A stretch of DNA of 15,758 nt from JANYCD01 sp043738385 (GCA_043738385.1 JAYUGL010000106.1:1-15758); one strand, 5' to 3'. Shown: positions 1-8,372, counted from the stretch's first letter. The notes: generated by a model from the letters alone, not told the origin. Numbers and translations: made by a program.

Positions 1-1
1 G

Positions 2-199
2 GAGGTCGTGCTTGCCCGCAACGGCGTGCCCGTGGCCCAACTCGTAAAGTATCAGCGCCCCACGGTAAAACCGCCCGGCGCCTGGTGCGGGACGGTCAAA
101 CTCAAGAAAGGGTGGGACAGCGCCGAGACGGATGCCGAAGTCGCGCGCTTGCTGGAGGGCGATACGCCCATGGCGAAAACCCCAAAGCGCCGCCGCTGA
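2..199 (+). CDS. Phd/YefM-type antitoxin, 5' end missing (VapB partner of the next gene)
   Basis: This is the C-terminal part of a short antitoxin; the frame is open from the first bases of the window, so the true start lies upstream. The visible start EVVLARNGVPVAQLV matches the end of the Phd/YefM fold, where proteins of the 'prevent-host-death' family carry a conserved (R/N)-G-x-P-V-A-x-L-V stretch. The following Pro/Trp-rich segment and the basic end KTPKRRR form the tail that in this family wraps around and neutralises the toxin. The stop TGA is one base from the ATG of a PIN-domain toxin, the usual antitoxin-first order. By family, such proteins also bind their own promoter; that promoter is outside the window. 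A GTG at position 8 is probably an internal codon rather than the start, since it would remove the DNA-binding N-terminus. Confidence 0.8.
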   Translation, partial: EVVLARNGVPVAQLVKYQRPTVKPPGAWCGTVKLKKGWDSAETDAEVARLLEGDTPMAKTPKRRR

Positions 200-200
200 A

Positions 201-596
201 ATGCTGTTGCTGGATACTAATATTGTTTACCGCTGGTTGCTGGCGCTCAATCTGCCGACTGGCCTCGTCGCCCGCGTCGAGCGAGATGGGGCTTATGTCA
301 GTCTGCTCTCGCCGTGGGAAATGCTGATCAAGCATCAGATCGGAAAACTGGCCTTGCCCACCCTCGATGTGGTTGCAGAAATTGAGGCACAGGGCTTTAC
401 CCTGTTGCCCATAAAGTCGGCCCACCTCAAGGAACTGGGCGGCCTGCCCATGTTGCACCGTGACCCCTTTGACCGCTTGCTGGTTGCACAAGCCAAAGCG
501 GAAGACTTGATCGTCGCCACTTCCGACCGGCTTTTTTCTGCGTATCTGCCAACGGCCCTGATCATCCAGGCTGCGGCATCTCCCAATGAAAAATAA
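201..596 (+). CDS. vapC: VapC-family PIN-domain toxin (predicted ribonuclease)
   Basis: The 131-residue protein is a complete PIN domain, of the usual length for a VapC toxin. The acidic residues expected to bind Mg2+ are all present: D5 in LLLDTN, E40 in SPWEMLIK, D91 in HRDPFDRLL and D109 in ATSDRLF. The SPWE...K..GKL and HRDPFDRLLVAQA signatures fit the Sll0205-like group of PIN toxins. By family these cleave RNA, often tRNA or rRNA, when released from the antitoxin; the target here cannot be read from the sequence. I chose the ATG at 201 because the PIN fold begins at once (MLLLDTN) and the antitoxin stop ends at 199; the frame is open further upstream but overlaps vapB. The toxin looks intact. 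metG starts only 15 bases after its stop. Confidence 0.88.
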   Translation: MLLLDTNIVYRWLLALNLPTGLVARVERDGAYVSLLSPWEMLIKHQIGKLALPTLDVVAEIEAQGFTLLPIKSAHLKELGGLPMLHRDPFDRLLVAQAKAEDLIVATSDRLFSAYLPTALIIQAAASPNEK

Positions 597-611
597 AACC
601 CACTCGTTTCC

Positions 612-2690
612 ATGACTCGCAAAATCCTCGTCACCTCCGCCCTGCCCTATGCCAACGGCGCCATCCATCTGGGTCATCTGGTTGAGTACATTCAGACCGA
701 CATCTGGGTGCGTTTCCAGAAAATGCAGGGCCATGAATGCTGGTACGTCTGCGCCGATGACACCCATGGCACGCCGGTCATGTTGCGCGCAGAAAAGGAG
801 GGCATCACTCCGGAAGCCTTGATCGCCCGTGTGCACGATGAACACATTCGTGACTTCAAGGGCTTCCATGTGGAATTCGACAACTACTACTCGACCCACT
901 CCGATGAAACGCGCAGCTACTCGGAGGAAATCTATCGCCGACTCAAGGATGCGGGGCTGATCGAGGTGCGTTCCATCGAGCAGTATTACGATCCGCTGAA
1001 ACAGATGTTCCTGCCCGACCGCTTCATCAAGGGCGAGTGCCCCAAGTGCGGAACCAGGGACCAGTACGGTGATTCCTGTGAATCCTGCGGCGCCGCCTAC
1101 GCGCCCACCGACCTGAAGAATCCCTACTCCGCCGTTTCCGGCGCCAAGCCCGAATTACGTAGTTCAGAGCACTACTTTTTCAAGCTCTCCGACCCGCGCT
1201 GCCAACAATTTTTGCGCCGGTGGACGACGCAGGGCACATTGCAGCCGGAAGCCGCCAACAAAATGCAGGAGTGGCTGGGCGGTGCGGAGGAAAACCGCCT
1301 TACCGACTGGGACATCTCGCGCGATGCGCCCTACTTCGGCTTCGAGATTCCCGGTGCGCCGGGTAAGTTCTTTTACGTCTGGCTCGACGCGCCGGTCGGC
1401 TACATGGGTTCGTTCAAAAACCTGTGCAATCGCACCGGTATCGATTTCGATGAGTTCTGGAACAAGGACTCCACGGCCGAGCTGTATCACTTCATCGGCA
1501 AGGATATCCTCTACTTCCACGCCCTGTTCTGGCCGGCGATGCTGGAATACGCCGGTTACCGCACGCCGACCAAAGTGTTCGCGCACGGATTTCTTACTGT
1601 TGATGGACAGAAGATGTCCAAATCGCGCGGCACCTTCATCACGGCTGAAAGCTATCTCGCGCAAGGCTTGAATCCGGAATGGCTGCGCTACTACTACGCC
1701 GCCAAGTTGAACGGAACGATGGAGGACATCGACCTTAATCTCGACGATTTTGTTGCACGAGTTAATAGCGATCTGATAGGGAAATACGTCAACATCGCCA
1801 GCCGCTGCGCAGGATTCATCAGCAAGCGATTCGAGGGAAGACTGAGCAAGGAACTTCCACCTTCACAATTGCTCGCAAGACTTCAAGCTGTGGAAACGTG
1901 GAAGAAAATTGGGCTTTTGTACGCTGACCGCGACTACAGCAAGGCCATCAGAGAGATCATGGCGCTGGCTGACGAAGTTAACAAGTATGTCGACTCAAAG
2001 AAACCTTGGGATCTTGCCAAGGTTACTGCTTCAGACCTTGAGTTACATCAAGTTTGCAGCTTGGCTATTAATCTTTTTTGGTTGCTCACCGTGTACTTGA
2101 AACCCGTGCTTCCGGTAGTTGCGGCAAAAGTGCAAGCTTTTTTGGGTTTGACCAATGAGCAGATGAAATGGGAACAATATGCCGCCTTGCTTAATGGCCA
2201 CCAGATACAGCCTTATCAGCATCTGATGCAGCGTATCGATCCGAAACAAATCGCTGCCTTGGTCGATGCCAACAAGGAATCTCTGGCACCCACCGATAAC
2301 ACCCCTCCTGTAGAGAAAGCAAAAGTAATGGAAGCCGCACCTGCCGACAATTCCCTTATCTCCATCGACGATTTCACCAAAGTCGATCTGCGTATCGCCC
2401 GCATTGTCGAAGCCGCCCACGTCGAAGGTGCCGACAAATTGATCCGGCTTTCACTCGACATCGGCGAAGAAAAGCCGCGTCAGGTTTTCGCCGGCATCAA
2501 GTCGGCCTACGATCCAGCCACGCTGGTCGGCCGTCTCACCGTGATGGTCGCCAATCTCGCGCCGCGCAAGATGAAATTCGGCATGTCGGAAGGCATGGTG
2601 CTCGCAGCCTCGGATACTGACGGCAAGAGTCCGGGACTATTCCTGCTTTCTCCCGACAGCGGTGCCCAGCCGGGCATGCGCGTCAAATAG
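612..2690 (+). CDS. metG: Methionyl-tRNA synthetase
   Basis: This 692-residue cytoplasmic enzyme charges tRNA-Met with methionine using ATP, for both initiation and elongation. The class I signatures are clear: HLGH at residues 19-22 and KMSKS at 334-338. A zinc knuckle lies in the connective peptide with C143, C146, C156 and C159 (CxxC twice, the E. coli-like long form). The helical anticodon-binding domain follows KMSKS, and from about residue 585 there is a C-terminal EMAP/Trbp111-type tRNA-binding and dimerisation domain (DFTKVDLRIARI ... GMSEGMVLA). Length is normal for the dimeric proteobacterial enzyme. The start fits the family N-terminus MTRKILVTSALPYANG, although no clear Shine-Dalgarno sequence precedes it. 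The central part, roughly 1740-2340, uses noticeably more AT-rich codons than the two ends (for example 23 G+C of 60 at 2041-2100, against 35 of 60 at 1321-1380). Confidence 0.97.
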   Translation: MTRKILVTSALPYANGAIHLGHLVEYIQTDIWVRFQKMQGHECWYVCADDTHGTPVMLRAEKEGITPEALIARVHDEHIRDFKGFHVEFDNYYSTHSDETRSYSEEIYRRLKDAGLIEVRSIEQYYDPLKQMFLPDRFIKGECPKCGTRDQYGDSCESCGAAYAPTDLKNPYSAVSGAKPELRSSEHYFFKLSDPRCQQFLRRWTTQGTLQPEAANKMQEWLGGAEENRLTDWDISRDAPYFGFEIPGAPGKFFYVWLDAPVGYMGSFKNLCNRTGIDFDEFWNKDSTAELYHFIGKDILYFHALFWPAMLEYAGYRTPTKVFAHGFLTVDGQKMSKSRGTFITAESYLAQGLNPEWLRYYYAAKLNGTMEDIDLNLDDFVARVNSDLIGKYVNIASRCAGFISKRFEGRLSKELPPSQLLARLQAVETWKKIGLLYADRDYSKAIREIMALADEVNKYVDSKKPWDLAKVTASDLELHQVCSLAINLFWLLTVYLKPVLPVVAAKVQAFLGLTNEQMKWEQYAALLNGHQIQPYQHLMQRIDPKQIAALVDANKESLAPTDNTPPVEKAKVMEAAPADNSLISIDDFTKVDLRIARIVEAAHVEGADKLIRLSLDIGEEKPRQVFAGIKSAYDPATLVGRLTVMVANLAPRKMKFGMSEGMVLAASDTDGKSPGLFLLSPDSGAQPGMRVK

Positions 2691-2719
2691 GCCGGCTGTA
2701 GCGCGTATGGGTGCCTGAC

Positions 2720-2995
2720 ATGGAAGCGCGCCATCTGGTCATCATTGGCCGGGTGCAGGGCGTCGGCTATCGTTTCAGCATGGCGCAGGAGGCCGCGCGC
2801 CTCGGCGTTAGCGGCTGGGTGCGCAACCGTCACGATGGCGGTGTCGAGGCCGTGGTGGTGGGCACACCCGCAGTTGTGGCCGCCATCATCGCCTGGGCAC
2901 GCGGCGGCCCAAGTGCGGCGCGTGTCGATCAGATCATGGTTGAACTGGTTGCAGAGAGTCCTTATGATGGCTTCGAGCAACGGCCAACGGTTTAA
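2720..2995 (+). CDS. acyP: Acylphosphatase
   Basis: This small cytoplasmic enzyme of 91 residues hydrolyses the carboxyl-phosphate bond of acylphosphates. The family signature GRVQGVGYRF is complete, giving the phosphate-binding R18. The second signature, GWVRNRHDGGVEA, supplies catalytic N36. The length is that of the standard single-domain ferredoxin-like fold (about 90 residues). I prefer the ATG at 2720 because the protein then begins four residues before the first beta strand, as in relatives, and a GGG lies 8 bases upstream; a GTG at 2711 in the same frame would add three residues. It begins 29 bases after metG on the same strand and may be co-transcribed with it. The physiological substrate of bacterial acylphosphatases is not well settled. 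Confidence 0.93.
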   Translation: MEARHLVIIGRVQGVGYRFSMAQEAARLGVSGWVRNRHDGGVEAVVVGTPAVVAAIIAWARGGPSAARVDQIMVELVAESPYDGFEQRPTV

Positions 2996-3068
2996 AGAAA
3001 CGTTCTGCGCTGTCACCGCGCCGCACACCTAACCGACCACGAAATATTTCACCATTCTTTCATCCAGA

Positions 3069-3103
3069 TTTCAAAGCGCTAAATATGTTGTATAAATCCA
3101 ACA
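3069..3103 (+). promoter_or_regulatory. Possible porin promoter (distal) with inverted repeat
   Basis: TTTCAA (3069-3074) and TATAAA (3091-3096) are separated by 16 bases and resemble sigma70 -35 and -10 boxes, with a weak -35. The -10 box sits in the loop of the inverted repeat TGTTG (3086-3090) / CAACA (3099-3103), which could be an operator. The region is AT-rich compared with the flanking genes. This is inference from motif likeness only. Confidence 0.35.
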
Positions 3104-3160
3104 AATAAGCCGAAAAGCGCGCTTATCCATTTTTCTTATGATGCTGCACTGCGGTGTGGC

Positions 3161-3169
3161 TGGCATAAT
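3161..3169 (+). promoter_or_regulatory. Possible extended -10 promoter of the porin
   Basis: TGGCATAAT matches an extended -10 element (TGn followed by CATAAT, one mismatch to TATAAT). No good -35 box is seen 16-18 bases upstream, which is common for extended -10 promoters. Transcription from here would give a leader of about 80 bases before the porin start. Confidence 0.4.
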
Positions 3170-3244
3170 CGCTCCACGTTATCTTTACGCGCTTTATGGC
3201 AACTGAGTGTTTGTCGTCATTGAGGGATTCACGGTTTTTCAATC

Positions 3245-3250
3245 AAGGAG
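3245..3250 (+). promoter_or_regulatory. Strong ribosome binding site of the porin
   Basis: AAGGAG lies 6 bases before the ATG at 3257 and fixes the start of the porin. It is one of the two best Shine-Dalgarno matches in the window, in keeping with an abundant outer-membrane protein. Confidence 0.85.
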
Positions 3251-3256
3251 TAAAAA

Positions 3257-4381
3257 ATGCAAAAGAAACTGATCGCTCTGGCCATTGCTGGCCTCGGTCT
3301 TACCGCCAGCGCTGCTTTCGCGCAGTCCAATGTCACCATCTACGGCCTGATGGATGCTTCCGTTGACGTCACCAAGAATGGTGATTCCACCGCAGGTATC
3401 GACGGCATTCGCACCACCAAGATCTCGTCCAATTCCTCCCGCATTGGTTTCAAAGGTAGTGAAGATCTGGGCGATGGCCTGAAGGCCGTGTTCCAGATCG
3501 AGTCCGCCATCAATGTCGACAATAACAATGGTGGGGCTGGAGGCGCAGGCGCCTGGAACAGCCGCAACACCTACGTCGGCTTGGCCGGCGGCTGGGGTTC
3601 GGTGAAGCTTGGCAATATGGATACCCCTTACAAGACCTCCACTCGTGGTTTTGATTTGTTCGCTGACCACCTGGCCGACAACCGTAACCTGATGGGCAGA
3701 GGCGTGGTCGCGTTTGATGAACGTGCGAGCAGTACCGTGCGGTTTGATAGCGCCGACTACAACGGCTTCAGCTTTGCCGCCGCCCATGTGGCTGGCGCCG
3801 AAAACGCCGTCACCAGCGGTCCCGTCCTCAACCAGAAAAAAGGCAATGCCTGGTCTCTGAGCGGCACCTACACCAACGGCCCGTGGACCGGGACCCTGGC
3901 GCATGAGCGCCATAACTTTGGCAGCGGCGGTACCGGCACGCTCGGTGCTATCAGCGTTGCCGGCGTCGACGAGCAGGAAAAGGCCAGCAAGCTGGGTGTG
4001 GGCTACAAGGCGGATGCCTTCCGTGTTGGTTTCGCGTATGAGCATACCAATGACGACTTCACTTCCCATCAGGGCCACAACGCCTGGACGCTGGGCGGCG
4101 GTTACACCTTCGGCAACAACGAAGCCAAGCTGGCCTACACCAAGGCCGGCACGATCAGCGGAACTTCCGACACGGGCGCCAAGCAATGGGCCATTGGCAT
4201 AGATCATATTCTGAGCAAGCGCACCTTGGTTTACGCCGAATATGTCAAGTTGAGCAATGACAATAACGCTAACTACGGTCTGACCGGAGCGGGCAACTTT
4301 ACCACCGGTGCTGTCAGCCCCACCTTTGGCGGGGGTGCTGATCCTTCCGCTTTGCAGTTGGGCATAAAGCACGCGTTCTAA
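3257..4381 (+). CDS. Outer-membrane porin, Gram-negative (Porin_4) type
   Basis: The 374-residue product is a betaproteobacterial general porin, a trimeric 16-stranded barrel expected to let small hydrophilic solutes through the outer membrane. A signal peptide covers residues 1-22: MQKK, a hydrophobic stretch, then SAAFA before Q23. The mature protein opens with SNVTIYGLMDASVDV, the standard first strand of this family. The NSSRIGFKGSEDLGDGLKAVFQIE block and the GNMDTPYKTSTRGFD region, which should form constriction loop L3, are also typical. It ends in ...LQLGIKHAF; the terminal Phe is the recognition signal for the BAM assembly machinery. Loop regions are rich in Gly, Asn and Thr. The gene is a single transcription unit with its own leader and terminator. 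Substrate or ion preference cannot be told from the sequence. Confidence 0.95.
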   Translation: MQKKLIALAIAGLGLTASAAFAQSNVTIYGLMDASVDVTKNGDSTAGIDGIRTTKISSNSSRIGFKGSEDLGDGLKAVFQIESAINVDNNNGGAGGAGAWNSRNTYVGLAGGWGSVKLGNMDTPYKTSTRGFDLFADHLADNRNLMGRGVVAFDERASSTVRFDSADYNGFSFAAAHVAGAENAVTSGPVLNQKKGNAWSLSGTYTNGPWTGTLAHERHNFGSGGTGTLGAISVAGVDEQEKASKLGVGYKADAFRVGFAYEHTNDDFTSHQGHNAWTLGGGYTFGNNEAKLAYTKAGTISGTSDTGAKQWAIGIDHILSKRTLVYAEYVKLSNDNNANYGLTGAGNFTTGAVSPTFGGGADPSALQLGIKHAF

Positions 4382-4420
4382 TTCCGGCGCAAGCCAGGGT
4401 TGGAAACCAAGCAGTAAAAG

Positions 4421-4451
4421 AACGGCCGCCTTCGGGCGGTCGTTTTGTTTT
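4421..4451 (+). terminator. Rho-independent terminator, probably bidirectional
   Basis: A GC-rich stem (ACGGCCGCC, 4422-4430, pairing with GGCGGTCGT, 4435-4443, one G-U pair on the plus-strand transcript) closes a TTCG loop and is followed by TTTTGTTTT. It begins 40 bases after the porin stop. Read on the minus strand, the same stem is followed by TTCTTTTA, so it can also end the operon that finishes with the cupin gene at 4457. Confidence 0.9.
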
Positions 4452-4456
4452 ATGCG

Positions 4457-4927
4457 TCAGAAAAAGAGTTGTTCCAGCCGGGCGAGATATTCACCGGCAT
4501 CCGCATCGTTCTCAGCCGGCGCCCACGGTGCGCGCTCGGCGGCCGCCAGCGGTAAATACGGCCCCGCCTTGGCCTCGAAAATCACTGTTCCTGACTCCAG
4601 CGCCACGAAGGTGTGCCACTCGCCGTGGGAAATATCGACGCCGCAGCATTCGCCTCCCGCATTGAGTACGGCCGTTTTCACAATAACGCCGGCATCGTCG
4701 AAAACCACCAGCCCCAATTTGCCACGGAGCATCACCATGGTTTCATCCTTGGTCGGATCGAGGTGGCGGTGCGGGGCGATGTAAGTGTCCGGCTCTACAG
4801 CGTTGAGCAGACGATGGGCCGGGTAATCGTCGCGTTGATGAAAGTTGCGGTTCTTGCGCAGTCGCGCGCCAGCCTTCGCTTCGCCGCTGACTTCATCCAG
4901 CAAAGCGCGATCAATTAAACGGATCAT
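4457..4927 (-). CDS. WbuC-type cupin metalloprotein
   Basis: The 156-residue protein is a single-domain cupin resembling the WbuC family, whose founding members lie in O-antigen clusters but which is also found elsewhere in proteobacteria; the reaction is not established. The RKNRNFHQ segment (24-31), the RLLNAVEP turn and PHRHLDPTKDE (52-62) form the first cupin motif. GEWHTFVALE (102-111) forms the second. Likely metal ligands are H53, H55, E62 (or D61) and H105. The family's tail signature FEAKAGPYLP ... WAPAE is present. Its ATG overlaps the dnaE stop by four bases (ATGA), so it is the last gene of the dnaE transcript and probably translated by coupling. No sugar or lipopolysaccharide genes are nearby, so a role in O-antigen synthesis is not supported here. 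Confidence 0.85.
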   Translation of the reverse strand: MIRLIDRALLDEVSGEAKAGARLRKNRNFHQRDDYPAHRLLNAVEPDTYIAPHRHLDPTKDETMVMLRGKLGLVVFDDAGVIVKTAVLNAGGECCGVDISHGEWHTFVALESGTVIFEAKAGPYLPLAAAERAPWAPAENDADAGEYLARLEQLFF

Positions 4928-7900
4928 GAGTAGACCACCTTGACGTTATCCGGCGTCAGCCATTCGTTGAGTAACGCCAGCAGGCTATCGTCGAGCCGCA
5001 CGCGCCAGGTATCGGGCAGGGTCAGTTCGGCTTCGGCCGTGCCGTTGCGATAGCTGAGCCGCACCGGGCAGGGGCCGTTGCGGTAAGGGGCGAGCAAACC
5101 GCGCAGTTTCTCGGCGTTGGAGCCGCCATTCATCGACAGCCGCAGCGACTTGGCGAAGCGGCCGCGCGCCTCACCCAAGGTGAGCAGCTTGTCGGCAACC
5201 ACGCGCAAGCCGCCGGAAAAATCGTCGCGTTGCACCTTGCCTTCGACCAGCAGCAACTCGTCTTCCTTGATCTTGGCGCGCTCGGCGTCCCACAGTTCGT
5301 TGAAGATCGAGACTTCAACCTGTGCGCTGGTGTCGTCGAGCACCACGATGGCCATTTTGCCGCGACGGGTCATCTGGGTGCGGGTGGACAGCACCATGCC
5401 GGCCATCAGCAGCAGGTCGCGCTGCGGTTCGAGTTGCGCGAGATTGCGCTTGACGAAGGTGCCGACCTCGGCGCGATAGGCATTGAACGGATGGCCGGAA
5501 AGAAAGAAGCCCAGCGCCTGTTTTTCCTGCAACAGTTGCTCGCGTTCGCTCCAGCGCGGCACCGGGTTGTAGCGCGTCTCCGCCGCATCACCGCTGCTCC
5601 CGGCATCGAACAGCCCGCTTTGCAGCGCATGGCGCTCGGCCTGCTCGGCGGCTTCGAGCGCGATGCCGATCGACGCGAGCAGCTTGTTGCGGTGGTCGTC
5701 GATGGAATCGAAGGCCCCGGCGCGGATCAGCGCCTCGATGACGCGGCGGTTCACCACGCGCTTGTCGATGCGGCGACAAAAGTCGAACATATCCTTGAAA
5801 GTGCCACCTTCGACACGCGCTTTGAGTATTGAAGACAACGCCGACTCGCCCGTGCCCTTGAGCGCGCCGAGACCATAGCGGATGGTGGTGGCATCAACCG
5901 GTTCGAAACGTACTCCGCCCTGATTGATGTCCGGTGCCTGAAAAGTGAGGCGATTGGCGAGGCAATCCTGATAGAAGAGCTGCACCTTGTCGGTGTCGGC
6001 CATTTCCGAGGACAAGGTGGCGGCCATGAAGGCGGCGGGGTGGTAGTGCTTGAGCCACGCGGTTTGAAATGCCACCAGCGCGTAGGCGGCCGAGTGCGAT
6101 TTGTTGAAACCGTATTCGGCAAATTTTTCCATCAGGTCGAACAAGTGCGTGGCGAGCTTTGCGTCCACGCCACGACCCTGCGCACCATCGGTGAAGATTT
6201 CGCGCTGCTTGGCCATCTCCTCCGGTTTCTTCTTGCCCATCGCACGGCGCAGCAGATCGGCGCCACCCAGCGTATAGCCGGCGAGGATCTGCGCAACCAG
6301 CATCACCTGCTCCTGATAAACGATGACGCCGTAGGTCGGCTTCAGCACCGGCTCAAGGTCGGGGTGAAAGTACTCGGCCTTGGCCCGCCCATGCTTGCGG
6401 TTGATGAAGTCATCCACCATGCCCGAGCCTAGCGGACCCGGCCGGTTGAGCGCCATCAGGGCGATGATATCTTCGAAGGTGTCGCCCTTGAGACGGCGTT
6501 CGAGATCTTTTGCCGAGCGCGATTCCGACTGGAACACGGCCGTGGTATTGCCGGCGGCAAACAGCGCATAGGTCGCCTTGTCGTCGAGCGGAATGTCTTC
6601 GAGGCGGAAATTCTCCATGCCGGGATTGAGCCTGCGCACCGACTTCACCGCTTCCTCAAGGATGGTCAGGGTGCGCAGGCCGAGAAAGTCGAACTTCACC
6701 AGGCCGGCCTTTTCCACGTCGTCCTTGTCGAACTGGCTCACCACGGCGCCACCATCGGCCGAATACAGCGGGCAAAAGTCGGTGAGCTTGCCCGGCGCAA
6801 TCAACACGCCGCCGGCATGCATGCCGACATTGCGCACCACGCCTTCGAGCCGGGTCGCCAGTTCCCACAACTGGCGCAGTTCTTCCTCGTTTTCGATGCG
6901 GTCCTTCATCGCCGGCTCTTTATCCAGCGCGTCCGCGAGATTGATGCCCAGCTCGTTGGGAATCAGCTTGGCGAACTGGTCAACGAAGTTAAACGGCAGA
7001 TCAAGCACGCGACCGACGTCACGAATCACCGCCTTGGCCGCCATGGTGCCGAAGGTGGCGATCTGCGAAACCGCATGGGCGCCATATTTATTTTTGACGT
7101 AGTCGATGACGCGGTCGCGGCCTTCCTGACAAAAGTCGATATCAAAGTCGGGCATCGACACTCGCTCGGGATTGAGGAAACGCTCGAACAGCAGGGCATA
7201 GGCCAGTGGGTCGAGATCGGTGATGCCCAGGGCATACGCCACCAGCGAGCCCGCACCAGAGCCGCGTCCCGGCCCCACCGGGACGCCATTGCTCTTGGCC
7301 CAGTTGATGAAGTCGGCCACGATCAGAAAGTAACCGGGGTAGCCCATCTGCTTGATGGTGTTGATTTCGAATGCGAGGCGCGCGACATACTCCGGCCGCT
7401 TCGCCTCGCGCGCTACGCCATCCGGGAACAACTGTTCGAGGCGGCGTTCAAGGCCGGCCGCCGCTTCCGCCGCCATGAAATCATCGAGCGTCATGCCCTC
7501 CGGCGTAGGGAATTGCGGCAGCTGATTCTTGCCCAGTTCTACAGAAAGATTGCAGCGCCGCGCAATCTCGACCGCGTTCTCCAGCGCTTCGGGCAGGTCG
7601 GCGAATAATTCCGCCATCTCGGCCTGGGTCTTGAAGTACTGTTGTTCGGTGAATCGCTTGGGACGTCGGGTGTCGGCCAGTACATATCCCTCGGCAATGC
7701 AGACGCGCGCCTCGTGCGCCTTGAAGTCGTCGCGATCAAGGAACTGCACGGGATGCGTCGCCACCACCGGAAGCTGTAGACGACCCGCCAGGTCCAGGGT
7801 CATCGCGGCCAGCGCTTCCTGTTGCGGTTGGCCATACCGCTGGACTTCCAGGTAGTAGTTGTCGGGCAACAACCGCGCCCAGTGACGGGCGCGCTGTTCG

Positions 7901-8367
7901 GCCAGATCGCTTTTGCCGGCGAGCAGCCATTGACCAACATCACCGGCCCCGGCGCCGGACAGCATGATCAAACCACTGTTGTCGCCATGTTCAAAAGCGC
8001 CCATGGCGATCTCGGCACGGCCCTGATGCCGGCTGCCGAGATAAGCGCCGGTGAGCAGTTCGCACAGGCGCAGATAACCGTTGCGGTTCTTCGCCAGCAG
8101 CAGTACACGCGCATGAGAATCTCGTGCCGGATCGCGCACATCTTCGTCGCGAATCCAGACATCGCTGCCGATCACGGGTTTGAGGCCTTTGTCGCGCGCG
8201 GCCGTATAGAACTTGACCATGCCGAACAGGTTGCCGAGATCGGTGAGCGCCAGCGCCGGCATTTGGTCGCTTGCGGCCCGTGCAATGGCGGCATCGATGC
8301 GGACGATGCCGTCGGTGATCGAGTACTCGCTATGGAGACGGAGATGGATGAACTGCATTTCAGGCAT
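4924..8367 (-). CDS. dnaE: DNA polymerase III alpha subunit
   Basis: This is the catalytic subunit of the replicative polymerase, 1147 residues against about 1160 in E. coli. It begins with a PHP domain (FIHLRLHSEYSITDG, about 1-280). The polymerase palm follows, with PDFDIDF giving the metal-binding D409 and D411, and KFDFLGLRTLT giving D560, which match E. coli D401, D403 and D555. The GPGRGSGAGSLVAY block is the nucleotide-binding segment. A clamp-binding-like motif QSGLF lies at 916-920, where E. coli has its beta-binding site. An OB fold follows at about 985-1060 (LMAGMVLSTRTQMTRRGKMAIVVLDD). No DnaQ-like exonuclease is fused, so this is DnaE1 and not PolC. The start may be 8367 or the ATG at 8358, which also gives a normal N-terminus; neither has a Shine-Dalgarno sequence. 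Confidence 0.97.
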   Translation of the reverse strand: MPEMQFIHLRLHSEYSITDGIVRIDAAIARAASDQMPALALTDLGNLFGMVKFYTAARDKGLKPVIGSDVWIRDEDVRDPARDSHARVLLLAKNRNGYLRLCELLTGAYLGSRHQGRAEIAMGAFEHGDNSGLIMLSGAGAGDVGQWLLAGKSDLAEQRARHWARLLPDNYYLEVQRYGQPQQEALAAMTLDLAGRLQLPVVATHPVQFLDRDDFKAHEARVCIAEGYVLADTRRPKRFTEQQYFKTQAEMAELFADLPEALENAVEIARRCNLSVELGKNQLPQFPTPEGMTLDDFMAAEAAAGLERRLEQLFPDGVAREAKRPEYVARLAFEINTIKQMGYPGYFLIVADFINWAKSNGVPVGPGRGSGAGSLVAYALGITDLDPLAYALLFERFLNPERVSMPDFDIDFCQEGRDRVIDYVKNKYGAHAVSQIATFGTMAAKAVIRDVGRVLDLPFNFVDQFAKLIPNELGINLADALDKEPAMKDRIENEEELRQLWELATRLEGVVRNVGMHAGGVLIAPGKLTDFCPLYSADGGAVVSQFDKDDVEKAGLVKFDFLGLRTLTILEEAVKSVRRLNPGMENFRLEDIPLDDKATYALFAAGNTTAVFQSESRSAKDLERRLKGDTFEDIIALMALNRPGPLGSGMVDDFINRKHGRAKAEYFHPDLEPVLKPTYGVIVYQEQVMLVAQILAGYTLGGADLLRRAMGKKKPEEMAKQREIFTDGAQGRGVDAKLATHLFDLMEKFAEYGFNKSHSAAYALVAFQTAWLKHYHPAAFMAATLSSEMADTDKVQLFYQDCLANRLTFQAPDINQGGVRFEPVDATTIRYGLGALKGTGESALSSILKARVEGGTFKDMFDFCRRIDKRVVNRRVIEALIRAGAFDSIDDHRNKLLASIGIALEAAEQAERHALQSGLFDAGSSGDAAETRYNPVPRWSEREQLLQEKQALGFFLSGHPFNAYRAEVGTFVKRNLAQLEPQRDLLLMAGMVLSTRTQMTRRGKMAIVVLDDTSAQVEVSIFNELWDAERAKIKEDELLLVEGKVQRDDFSGGLRVVADKLLTLGEARGRFAKSLRLSMNGGSNAEKLRGLLAPYRNGPCPVRLSYRNGTAEAELTLPDTWRVRLDDSLLALLNEWLTPDNVKVVYS

Positions 8368-8372
8368 GCAGC

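Noticed and set aside
102..899. 265-codon minus-strand open frame
   Set aside because: It spans the antisense of vapB, vapC and the start of metG, all well-supported genes, and its translation matches nothing I know.
3115..3124. AAGCGCGCTT palindrome upstream of the porin
   Set aside because: Only ten bases with no spacing pattern to a promoter; not distinguishable from chance.
3239..4372. 377-codon open frame on the minus strand across the porin
   Set aside because: It is a mirror of porin codon bias, has no family likeness or ribosome binding site, and the plus-strand frame is a clear porin with signal peptide and terminal Phe.
6817..7608. 263-codon plus-strand open frame opposite dnaE
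   Set aside because: It is antisense to the DnaE catalytic region; shadow of codon bias.
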